Below are positions 54,252-64,000 of a DNA stretch of 64,000 nucleotides, in pieces. Origin of the DNA: Hericium rajendrae (taxonomy: Eukaryota > Basidiomycota > Agaricomycetes > Russulales > Hericiaceae); NCBI GenBank assembly GCA_033439255.1, contig CM065891.1:1736001-1800000 (forward strand), written 5' to 3'. Each line of letters begins with the position of its first letter. The first letter of the stretch is position 1. A program made the translations under genes and the position numbers. The notes below the pieces were generated by a model. That model searched no databases, was not told the origin of the DNA, and saw only the letters and a list, made by a program, of their open reading frames with translations.

Positions 54252-57200
54252 CTAAAGGTCCTCAGACGAATCCCATCCTGCATCGATCAGACGAACGGGG
54301 GCTGCGTGGGGCTGGGCCGAGAAGGTCGACGCATCGGGGGCGTAGTGACGGCTGGTGAGGAGCGCCGCTGCGCTGAGGGCACGTTGAGATGCCGGCGATG
54401 AGGGGCATCCGGGCTGAGCAGATGAATGGCGAGCAGGCAGCGGCGACCCGGCTTCGCTGCTGCTGGCCTCGAGGGAACGGGGCGGAGACAGGGTCAACAG
54501 GCGCTCGATCACCTCTTCGTCGTCATGCGAGGTGTGATGGCTGTCGCGCGAGGTCGGCGTGAAGGACACGCGGGACTGCAGTGCGAACCGGGAGACGTCG
54601 GGGGGATTGGGAAGCACCACATCCTATTGTACACGGGCCGATATGAGACGCGAAACAAGAAACACAAACAGACGAGGCCTTCCACAGGCAGTAACAATTC
54701 AACACACCTCTTCTCCAGACGATGACCCTTGGTCGTACAGGTCCCAATGCGTGTCCGCCGATTTGCGCACCCATAGGTTCGGAACGCCGAGTTCGTCGGC
54801 GTCTACGCTCACGCTCGAACGAGCGTCCGATCTGTCTAGGAATTTCCGCGCCGCTGCCAATTTTGCAGGCCGATCAGGATGATCATGGGAGGCCGGCACA
54901 TCGGGGTCGGCGTGGGAGGTGATGGATGTCCATCGGCGACGGGCGAAGTTGGCAGGAGACGGCTTCCAGAGCGCACCCGCCGTGCGCATTGGAGCGATCA
55001 ACCGCGGAGCGCCCATAGGGGGCTCGTCGGGTTCGTCCTCTTCCTCGTCCTCGAGCTCGATGACCTCATCCGCCTTCGGTGCTTCGCTCGGATCCTCAGC
55101 CCCATCATCGTCAGCCTCGCCATCGACAACCTTCGTGGGTAGCGGCCGATCATCCTCAGGTGTCATCGGCCCACCTGATTCATCGGCGTCCTCGGTGTCG
55201 CTCTCCCTGACCATCCCCCGCGCAGACCGCAGCCGCCCGTACATGGGCCTGAAGGCAGAGGGTCGAAGGCCGCCCAGCCACGCCTGCCGCGGCGCAAGGG
55301 ACTGAACCTTGCGGCGCGCAAAGGCCGTCGGATTCGGCGCGAACGATAACGCGCCGAGGCGCTTCGGCGCGTCGACCTCGACCTCCATCTCGCGCTCCAT
55401 CTCTGCAGCGATCGTCGAGTCGGCGCTGGCGCGCATGCGCGTGCGCTTTTTCGCTCTCGCGTTCTCCTCCTCGTCTGCGTCAGCTGCGTGTGCCTGCGGC
55501 AGGGCGTCGCCGTCCTCCCTGTCATCATGCGACCGCTTCGTGCCAACACCAGGGTCAGAGTCAGGCTCGTCCTTCGCCTTGCCTCGATCCTGCGCACGTT
55601 GCGCTCTCGACTTCTTCCACGAAGGCGAAGGCCCAAACTTCTTGCGCTGGTACATCCCATTCGTAGTCGCTTTCTTCCCGAACCGGCCATTGTTATCCCG
55701 AGGCTGGTCGTCCACCGCCCGCGACTTGGCCGTGCGCAGAACTTCGCTGTTCTCCATCACGGCCGGCGCAGACGCGGACTCGACAGCCGGGACGCGCGCA
55801 CGCTCGGGTGTAGGCTCGGGTGCGGGCGTAGGCGCACGCTGCACGACGGGTGTCTGAGGTGGTTCCGGACGGGGATGCAGCGGTGGTCGTCCGCGCTTGC
55901 GCTTGACTGGAACGACAGGCGCAGATACCGTCGTATCTGGTGGCGCAACAGGCGCCTTGGCGATGGGCTGACCGCCCTCGCGCACCTTGGCCGATGGCAT
56001 GGGCGTGCGCCCGCTCCTGCTTATGCGTACGGCAGGCAACTTTGTGCTTGCACTTGCGCGGAGCATGGCTTTCGCCTGCGTAGACATCGCTACGCGGGGC
56101 GTCGCCTCTTGCTGAGCGGCGGCGGCCGCAGCAGCCGCCGCCGCAGCCTCTTCGAGCTTCCGCTTCTTGGGAGGACGTCCGCGCGGCCGGCCAGTTGGGA
56201 CATGAGCTGAGCGTTTTTTGCCTGCAGCGGGAAGGGTGAACTTGAAGCCGCTCGGTGCAGTTGCCGACTTGGCGGCACCGTTGACCTGCGGTTTGACCTT
56301 CGCGGTGACAGAAAGCTTCTTGTCCACGGCAGACAAGGCCTTGTGCGTAAGGCTTTTGGCTTTCGCGCTTGTAGATGTATCGGCAGGCGTGCTTTCGCGA
56401 GGTGTGGGGAGCAGAGCGGAGGCAAGTGCTTGGGTAGCGGTGCGATACGGCCAGGGATTGTTATAGATAGCCAAGTGGCGAAGACACCTAGGACAACAGT
56501 CATTCAGAAAGACCACTAGAACGAAGGGCAAATAACTCACCGAGGGCACTCGTGTTTCTCCTCTATCTTTTTGCCCTTTCCTTTCCCTTTGCCATCCTTC
56601 TCCTTGGATCCAAAATCGCCCCACACAACTTGCCTATCGATTGAAATAATCGGCAGCACCTTCAGACACGTCGCGCATGTCGGAAGACCCTTCTCAGCGT
56701 CAGCCTTCGCTTTTGCCCTGTCCTGAACCGCCGCCGCGTCCTCCGCCGGCTTCAGGCTCGCCGCCAAAGGCCGCCCCCTGAGCGCACGCGTCTCCACGGG
56801 TGTCTCCCGACGGGAACTCTGTCCTTTCGCGGTGCTCGCGCCAGTGGGCTCGTCCAGCGATGCAGTGTCCTCGGACAGGGGCGGTGTCACGAGCTGCTGA
56901 GGCGCCAAGGCAGACGCGGACGCCGCGCGCGCCTTCTGGGCGCGCGTTGAGATGATTGGCTCAAAGCGGAAGGGTGTGGACGTGCGACCGCGGGGGGTGC
57001 TCGATTTGGACTGCGGTGTGAGCGTCGAGCCGGAGGAGGGTATGGGGAGGACGGGCTTGACCTCGGGATCGGGAGTGAGGAAGGGGCCGGCGTGGGCGCG
57101 CGAGGTAGACGCGACGGGGACAGAGGACCGCGAGGGCGGCAGGGAAGTCAACTCAGAGGCCAGCTCCGCCTCGGTCTCTACGTCTAGAGCCATCGGTGCC

Positions 57201-58827
57201 ACGCTTCCCGCAGCCTCGTCCTCGTCCTCGTCTTCCGATTCATCGCGGTCATCCGACTCCTGCACTACCGCATAGACGCCGCGCCTCGTGCGGCGCTCGT
57301 TCACGTTCACATCGGCGCGCGCTTTCCCTTTCCTCTTGCCCTTATCGTCATCGGCGTTCTGGGGAGTAGATGGGGGTGGGGTAAGCTCGGACTCGGTATC
57401 GGAGGACTGATCATCTTCGTCAGGCGCGTCGGACAGATCGGAATCGCTCGCCTGCGGGCCATAACCCCCGACGCCTCTGCGCTCGCACGTCTCGCAGAGA
57501 CAATGGCGATTGTTGCGACCGACTAAACACGACGCGCATGTGTTTGAGGGAGATAAGTGGCACGTGCGGTTAAAGAGCGGGACGAGGTGGGTGAGCGCGT
57601 CAGGTGATGGGACGATGCGCGGAAGGAAGTCAGATGGACAATTGGAGCCATGGGAGACGTGGCAGGGCGCGTGAAGCGAGAAGGACGAGCGAGCATGCAG
57701 AAATAGGAGCTTAAATGAGTGTGCGAAGACTAAGGGAGGGGGGCACGTACAGTAACCGTCACCATAGTGCGCCGTAACCTCCTCGCCAACGGCGATGGGC
57801 TTGATGACGCGGAAAGTGATGTAACGACCTTCTCGGAACAGTTCACAGTTGTTGTCGCAATCGTGCTGATTGCATAAACGTCATAAGTGACACATCGGCG
57901 ATGAGGAGCAGAAACCAACTGACATTGACGAAGCGCGCGGGCCCGAGGAAGAGATGATTCTTCTTCATCTGGCGCGAATGGATGACGCTGAAGTCGCGCC
58001 GGATGCCACCGTATGTCTGGCGGGAGTTGATGTCGGTGCGCTTGAGCTCCTGGTCCTCCGCATCCGTGAGATCGGCCATGGAGCCCTTCAGTTCTGAGAG
58101 GACTGTGCCCGGCGCGAGGGATCGGGTAGCAAGAATACATAACTCGGATTTCCCAGTACGATGAGAGTAACGCTGGGTGTGGGCAATCTCGATGGAGCCA
58201 ATGGGAAGGTAGAGCTCGAAGTAGCGCGAGGCGTGTCTTAGGGGCGACCGTTGGTGAGAAATTAGGGGAAACCGATAGAGGAGACCTACGTGGCGAACGC
58301 GTTGAGCTGCTTTGGAGTGTAAGTCTGGACGAAATAGCGAACGGGGGGCAGACTGGAGATGTGGCGTAAGGGTAGGTGGCAAGAAGAACGGAGGGCAACG
58401 CACAGAAGAAGCTCGTCGACAGCAGCGCGGATGGCGGTCTGCGCGTTCCCCTTGAGGCAGGTAAGCTAAAGAACGCGTGAAGACGCGCGCAGAGACAAAT
58501 TTAGAGCGTCAAAACACGACGAAGAACAAAATATAAGATACGAACGCGTCTGACGATAGCGATGAGGTCGTCGTGCAGGACTCGCGGCAGCCTGCGATTC
58601 GCATCCATCTTGTGGACGAGCAGCGGGATGTCGGGGGTGCCTAGCTTCTCAACAAGGAGGTGGGAAAGGAAGTCGTCGTCGCGCGAGAGATCGCGCATGT
58701 TCATAACCTTGGTCGTACGCCATTGGGGAGCGCGCTTGGAAGAGGACGAGCCGACGTGTAGGAGGGGCGCAGAGGCGGACGATGCTGCAACCGACACATG
58801 GCGGTGCGCGCTGAGCGCGGACGCCAT
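54252..58827 (-). CDS. SET9: Histone H4 lysine-20 methyltransferase Set9/SUV4-20
   Basis: The ATG at 58825-58827 opens a short head; MRDLSRDDDFLSHLLVEKLG and LVHKMDANRRLPRVLHDDL belong to the N-terminal Set9 region. The SET domain follows: FATHASRYFELYLPIGSIEIAHTQRYSHRTGKSE (cut here for length, 58135-58270), GPARFVNHDCDNNCELF with the cofactor-binding NHDC, TFRVIKPIAVGEEVTAHYGDGYFG, and the post-SET cysteines CLCETCERRG (about 57480-57510). The very long rest (exons to 54252) is charged and low-complexity, with CATCLKVLPII ... CPRCLRHLAIYNNPWPY as a second Cys pair set (56540-56680) and two AT-hook motifs, GRPRGRPPKKRK (about 56155-56190) and KRKRGRPP (about 55890-55915). The end is IDAGWDSSEDL. 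The enzyme marks chromatin for heterochromatin or DNA-damage checkpoint roles. Confidence 0.92.
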
Positions 58828-59229
58828 CGGCGACGAGGGACGGGGAGGGGGACGTTACGAACGCAGTAGGGGGACGAGGAAGAGCTGGCTGGCGAAGCAC
58901 AGAAGAGGAATTTGAGCAGGAGCACAAGCGCGCACTGCTCCACCCATCTTTCGCTGATGTAAGCGGTGCTCTCCCTCAAACTGATTGTTCTTGTCTCAAG
59001 TGTCCGCTCTAGCTCTTCATGCTACGGAGGCTCTGCCGTCTCATGTTACAATAACGATAGACGCATATAGTTTTCTCGACAACATGGGGTACATGGCTCA
59101 TACAACTGGGAAGAAGGCAATAGCAAGGCAGTGTGCAGTGCATCTCCGTCTGCCACCCTCCGGTGTCAAATTTTTGTGGCCCCCACTGCCCCCCACCCGC
59201 ACCAACTATCGCCGGCCGTCGCATCGCAC
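58828..59229. other. SET9 promoter / RPS8 3' flank
   Basis: A tandem minus-strand pair with about 400 bp between stop and start. No additional feature. Confidence 0.45.
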
Positions 59230-60206
59230 TTACGTAGCGTGTGCGTGCTTCTGCTTGCCTGTCCGGAGCTTCCTCACGTAGAACTGAAAGGCCGAAATTA
59301 GCATCGCGAAGATGTCGACCACGGCTAAACTTGGACCTACCTCCAACTCCTTGCCCTCAAGGATGTAGCCGTCCGCACGGCCGCTCTGGCCGGGCCGGCT
59401 CGAGATCGCGGCGTAGAGGCGACCCGCACCAAATTGCGACTCCAGGAGAGGGTCGATCTTCGCATCTGTAACGTCCCGTGTTTCAGCAATCAATCAAACT
59501 AGCTCGCGGAGTAGACGCTTACCCTTCTTCCGCTCTTCAAGCCTGCGCGTTGCGTGGTTCGACAGCTTTTTCTCCTCTGTCTCGGCCTCGGGCGCCGCGG
59601 CGGCGGCCTGGGCCTTGCTACCCTTCTTCGTCACGGGGGTGGCGTAGTGGGCCTCGTACCACTGCCTGAAGGGGTCGCATCAATCTGGATGATGGCGCCC
59701 TTCACCAGGGTGTTCGTCCGGACCAACTCGTTGTTCGACGCATTGTACACCTGCACCCCGCAAATCAGTAACCTTATTGTCGCGCTACAGACGACGAAAG
59801 GCACGCACAACACCGATGAGCCTCGTCTTCTTCGTCACAGACTCAGAGCCCCACGCAAAGTTGCCCGTGTCGAGGCGGAGCGCACGGTACTTGAGGTTGC
59901 CGCCGCGCACGCGGACGGTATGGATGCGCTTGGGACCGAGCTTCGTGTTCGCGGACTGGCGACCGAGCTCGAACTTTCGCTTCTTGCGGTAGTGGGCACG
60001 CTGGGCTCCGGTCTCGGAGCGCTTGTGTCTAGACGAGCGGGAGATACCTACGCATTATCATCGTTAGCGATTTTGAATACTGCGAAACGAGAAATTCGAC
60101 TTGCCTATTGATTATTGGCATGATTGAAAGGGAAGAGCAGACGCGAGCGATTCAGATAGGTCAGTAACGGCGCCGAATCGCACGAAGACGGGCAGCACGC
60201 ACCCAT
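59230..60206 (-). CDS. RPS8: 40S ribosomal protein S8 (eS8)
   Basis: Exon 1 is only ATGG (ATG 60204-60206). A first intron of about 155 bp, typical for ribosomal protein genes, leads to the canonical start [25 protein letters not shown]. Then come [57 protein letters not shown] and [17 protein letters not shown], an Ala/Lys-rich linker, [27 protein letters not shown] (split for length; 59390-59460), and the end [16 protein letters not shown] with stop at 59230-59232. All are hallmark eS8 strings. The product is cytosolic small-subunit structure. Strong codon bias fits high expression. Confidence 0.96.
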
Positions 60207-60912
60207 ACTTGCGGTCTTGACGAGGGCTGTGGTGGACTCGAGCTTGAGTACAAGGTTTCGATGATAGGACTCGATTTTAGGTTTTCAAAATTTGAACTTC
60301 CGCTCGCGGCCCGCCCCCGACTGCGCCACATTGCTGTGGCGTGCGCCGCGTCTGTGCGTACGTACGGCTTGCAGATTTGCAGTTGGCCACTGCAGCATTC
60401 ATCGATTCGACTTGTTTTATTTATTGCTTCGCAGTTCTGACGCTTCACTGAGGGTCGATTTTATGACCTATCAACACAGTACCCGTTGGACGCGAAGTAA
60501 GTGCTTTTAGATTTTTATAGACTGGCTGCACGAGTCGGTCTGCACAGGCTGCTACCGACTACATAGCACTGTCTGCAGCAACGAATCTCCTCCGACCTGC
60601 CAGACATTGGTACCGTCGACTGACACCATGTATTTCCACTTGATGGTCATCGCTCGGCCCCCTCGCCGCGTCGAGTCGTACTATCCGCGTGACGCTTACT
60701 TTCCAACAGGTGACCGGGCTAGCGCGTACACGAAGCCGGCATTGGCGCTCAGTGTTTAGCGTCGACGCTCGCTGCGACCCTTCGCAATCATATGTTCTTG
60801 CGAGAAGCTGCATCGAGAGCCGTGTTACACCAGGTGAAATCTCTGCCAACATCCCCAGTACTTATACCCTGCCCACAGAAGTAAGTACTCACGAATTTCC
60901 CAGACGCGCACC
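60207..60912. other. Divergent promoter region, RPS8 and hydrolase
   Basis: About 700 bp between divergent starts. Short frames only. No named element is certain. Confidence 0.45.
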
Positions 60913-62734
60913 ATGTCCTCCTACTCCAGACCGACCTCCGTCTCAAGCTGGCAGCCCCGCGCTCTCCCGCGCCTCCCACCATCCTACCCACCCCCAGCAG
61001 ACCAACTGCACCCCGCACCCCCACTTCCAACACCCCCGCGCCCCGCGCCCGACCGCATCCTCCCCGGCTTCACGCTCTCGACGCACCTGATCCCCGCCGC
61101 GTTCCCGCGCTCGACGCACCGCACACCTCTCCCCGTGATACCAGACAGCGAAACGAAAGAAGAGCGTAAGGCGCGTGCCGGCCGCCTGGCGAAGGAGTTC
61201 CGAGAGGGCGCGCTGCAGTACCGCGCGGCGCAGGACGACGCGGGCCATGACCAGATGCCGTGTCCGGACGTGCTGTGGAGCTGTTTGAATCGGTTCGTGC
61301 GCACGGAGGGTGCGGTGAAAGAGCGGCGGCGGCTAACGCTGTTCTGCGCGCACGCGAACGGGCTGACCAAGGAGGTGCGTGCTTCGTCTGGTCTGCGCGT
61401 CGCGTCGCGCTGAACCAAGGCGCGCTCAGACGTACGAGCCTGCGTTGCGGGCGCTGGTGGCGCGCGCGGAGGCGGAGGCGCGGTATGCCGTGGACGAGAT
61501 ATGGCTCCTCGAGGCCGTCAATCACGGGGACTCCGCGCTCGTGAATGCGGGGCGGCTGCACACGCTATGTATGTAGGCGTTCTCAGTCGCGTCGCGGTCT
61601 TGCACTGATCGGACGACCAGTGGACTGGAAAGACCATGCGCGGGACCAGCTCAACTTCCTGCTGCGCTACCTCCCGACGGCCGTGTCGCCCGAGCCCCTG
61701 CCCACGCACTTAGCGCGCCTACCGCCCAGCGTGGCGAATGCGCGCCGCGTGCGCGGCATTGAGGGCCGGACGATCGTGGGCGTCGGGCATTCGTTTGGGG
61801 GTTGCACCCAGTGCGTATTTCCCGTCTCTATGACCACGCCCGGACGATTTATCCGGACGTGTGCAGGTCGCTTGTGGCATACACTGTCCCCGCGCTCTTT
61901 TCCGCGCTCGTCCTGCTCGACCCCGTGATCGCCCCGCCTGGGGAGCCTATCGTCGACGACAAGGGAAGCCTCGCGTATGGCGCGCTCTCGCGCCGCGAGG
62001 CGTGGCCATCGCGGTGAGTCCTTTCCGAGCTGACGTTCCGCGAGATGCTGATGTCACTGAACGTGCGGCAGGAAGGAGGCGCTGCGGCTCCTGGGCGGCT
62101 CGCCGTTCTTCGGCGCGTGGGACCCCGAGGTGTTAAAGCTGTATGTGGATTACGGGCTCACAGAGGATGCGAAAGGCGGAGTAAGGCTAAAGACGAGCGG
62201 TGTGCAGGTGAGCGAGCGGGTCGTGCGCATCTCATGAAGCAGAGCTGATCTGCTTTCTAGGAAGCGGCGACCTTCTCAGATACGTGGCTGCGCTATGAGA
62301 TGTGGGGAGCCATGCCCAAAATCGATGAGCGCATTGCGTTACGGTGGCTATCGCCTGAGGATGCAAAGGAGAGGTACGTCGGGGGTCGGTGTTCTCGGTC
62401 GTTGCTCATGGTAGATCCACGGTCACTTGCAGCATAGGGAAGGCCGAGGAGATTGAACAGCAGCGCGTGTGGGTACGGCCTACGAATGCGTCCAACGTGC
62501 GCGTCATGGGCGCGACTCACCTTGTACGTCCGTCTTCCTCTGCATCGTGTGCGTCGATTCGGGCGTGGATCTTTCTAATCCGGGACACAGATGGTGCAAG
62601 AACGCCCCCGAGAAGTCGGTGAGTGGTGCAATGCAGACGTCCATGTCATCGTGTGTCTGACGTTCCTACTTACAGCGGATGCGATCCACAGTTTCCTGGT
62701 GGAAAGGTATGGCACGATGCAGGCGCGTTTGTAG
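60913..62734 (+). CDS. Alpha/beta hydrolase, likely peroxisomal (Lpx1-like)
   Basis: The ATG at 60913 opens MSSYSRPTSVSSWQPRALP with a Pro-rich head. The fold follows: RRRLTLFCAHANGLTKE (oxyanion-type HANG), then after an intron YEPALRALVARAE, VDEIWLLEAVNHGDSALVN, DWKDHARDQLNFLLRYLP, and the nucleophile elbow GVGHSFGG (about 61775-61800) carrying the catalytic Ser. LVLLDPVIAPP and an Arg/Asn-rich C-terminal lid follow. The last exons give THLMVQERPREVADAIHSFL with a candidate catalytic His. The final residues are ARL, which fits the peroxisomal targeting signal type 1 (Ser/Ala/Cys-Lys/Arg/His-Leu). Yeast Lpx1, a peroxisomal lipase, is similar in plan. The substrate is unknown. Confidence 0.83.
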
Positions 62735-63795
62735 ACGCGATCGCCGTGCCAGCGTATCAGAGATATCATGTCCGATTATACCCATACGCGACCTATATCT
62801 GCTGAGAACATCTACTTTGTGTTGTAGAAGAATGAAATCTGGGACGCTGTTGACATCTGCGCATCACCGCGCTGTCCGACGTCCGACCTGGGCCTGGTCA
62901 ACATTAAACGGGCGGACATTCCCACAAACAGCCCCTGTGGTTTGTTCCTAACGCACCACGCACAGCCTTTTGTGAGGATCTTGCCATCGCGGCCGCCCTC
63001 CACCCCGTCGGAAGCTGGGAGCAGGTGCGAAACGCCGGGCTTTCTGCGTATTATGATCTCCGCGTTGCCTCCCTTGGCAGTCCTCGGGCGCGAAGGAGAG
63101 TGATGCCGACGGGGGCCTAGAGCAGGGGCTTAGGGATTATCGCGGGCAATACAGCCCTGGTGGACGCCTCGGTGCCTAAACAGTAATCATTGCATGGTTG
63201 CATGATACGCGAGTTTTCCGGATTGTGGACGAGTGCTGCGAGAGGCGTGTGCGAGATGGTGTGCAGCATGCTGCGCGGGGCCTTCAAATTGAAACAAGGC
63301 TTGTAAGGAGGCTAAGGAGGACAGGGAGATGGCAGTTGAGTGACATGAGCATGTGAGGAGGAAGAGCGGCGAGGCACGAAAGGGCACCAGTGACCGGAGG
63401 ACAGGACCGCTCGAGCGCGTGTCGCGAGATTAGAGAAGCAGCCCCGCGCCTTGCGGCGAGAGCTCCTCCTACTTACATATATCAGAACGACGACGGTGCC
63501 AGTGCGGGTCCATACCGGCGCAACGTCGCCTCTGGATGCATGCACGTTGCTCGTCCTCGCCCCGGCCAACCCCACCCCGCACCCATTGCTAGCCCGGGGC
63601 ACCTGATGCCCGGCGGCATATTCGCGTCGATGACGCGCAGGCGCGAGCCGGCCAGCGAGGGCGGCGGTGGGCGGCTGCGAAGCGGACTGGCGGGGACAGT
63701 GGTGCGAGCGCCGTCGCCGACGTGTTCGAGAATCGAAGAGGAAGGGGACGGTGCATCGATGAACGTGCCCCCCGAGCCCGTATTTGGAGCGGAAG
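62735..63795. other. Gap with a possible gene remnant, then promoter of the last gene
   Basis: From ATG 62769 a frame reads MSDYTHTRPISAENIYFVL, stop, then directly in the same frame KNEIWDAVDICASPRCPTSD and LVNIKRADIPTNSPCGLFL (to about 62950); a shifted frame continues DLAIAAALHPVGSWEQV to about 63115. It looks like a damaged coding remnant. The rest, to the TATA box, has no gene. Confidence 0.35.
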
Positions 63796-63803
63796 TATAT
63801 AAG
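63796..63803 (+). promoter_or_regulatory. TATA box of the right-edge gene
   Basis: tatataag sits about 150 bp before the ATG at 63948, followed by a C/T-rich leader with ctccgctccccacatcctc, as in strongly expressed fungal genes. Confidence 0.7.
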
Positions 63804-63947
63804 AGGCATCATCGTCCCCGTCTCGCCCTTGCCCGCTCACACTCCGCTCCCCACATCCTCTTCCTCTCCACCACAACCACAAAACCCTTCCACATCCTCC
63901 CGTCCCCAGCAACTTCCACCACACCCTCGCCTCTGTCGTCCCCAATC

Positions 63948-64000
63948 ATGTCCGAAGCTTTGGAGCTCCCCCGCACTGACTCGCTCGCGCACCGCGTCCG
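63948..64000 (+). CDS. Start of a gene cut by the window edge
   Basis: ATG 63948 opens MSEALELPRTDSLAHRV with a good upstream context (aatcATGt), a TATA box and a long pyrimidine-rich leader. Only 17 codons are visible, so the product cannot be named. Confidence 0.6.
   Translation, partial: MSEALELPRTDSLAHRV

Overview
The window is nuclear DNA of a filamentous basidiomycete, most likely an Agaricomycete such as a polypore. Genes are packed on both strands and broken by many short GT-AG introns of about 48-75 bp. Two tRNA genes carry introns, and the mobile element belongs to the Ngaro group of tyrosine-recombinase retrotransposons, which is common in these fungi. Exon joins were worked out by eye from reading frame, splice signals and remembered family motifs. 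No search or transcript data were available.

Left part (1-7.3 kb): the 3' portion of a glycerol-3-phosphate acyltransferase gene, a glycine-rich-domain (GRDP) protein, a short inverted repeat, a four-helix membrane protein on the minus strand, and tRNA-His. Centre left (7.35-15.9 kb): a nest of repeats starting 48 bp after the tRNA. A Ngaro-like element (7493-15169) has the diagnostic A1 ... B1-A2-B2 split direct repeats. It sits between two identical 142-bp copies of one arm of a long imperfect palindrome. Its reverse transcriptase/RNase H frame is broken by an 825-bp insert and then by a 2.9-kb element with short terminal inverted repeats. No tyrosine recombinase gene is visible, so it looks dead.

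Middle (16-34.6 kb): a choline-transporter-like PNS1 gene, a PTC1-type PP2C phosphatase, a Zn2Cys6 regulator, a repeat-rich hydrophilic protein, a cell-wall-integrity type MAP kinase kinase, tRNA-Leu and a lineage-type protein. A gene-poor stretch (34.6-39 kb) with a degenerate tandem duplication follows.

Right part (39-64 kb): NAA50 N-acetyltransferase, two C2H2 zinc-finger regulators, a decayed gene copy, DNA ligase I (CDC9), a conserved-looking protein of unknown role, the BolA protein BOL1, the H4K20 methyltransferase SET9, ribosomal protein eS8 (RPS8), a peroxisome-type alpha/beta hydrolase, and the first codons of a gene with a clear TATA box at the right edge. Most genes are unrelated housekeeping genes; I see no biosynthetic cluster. 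The most unusual material is the nested transposon block beside tRNA-His.
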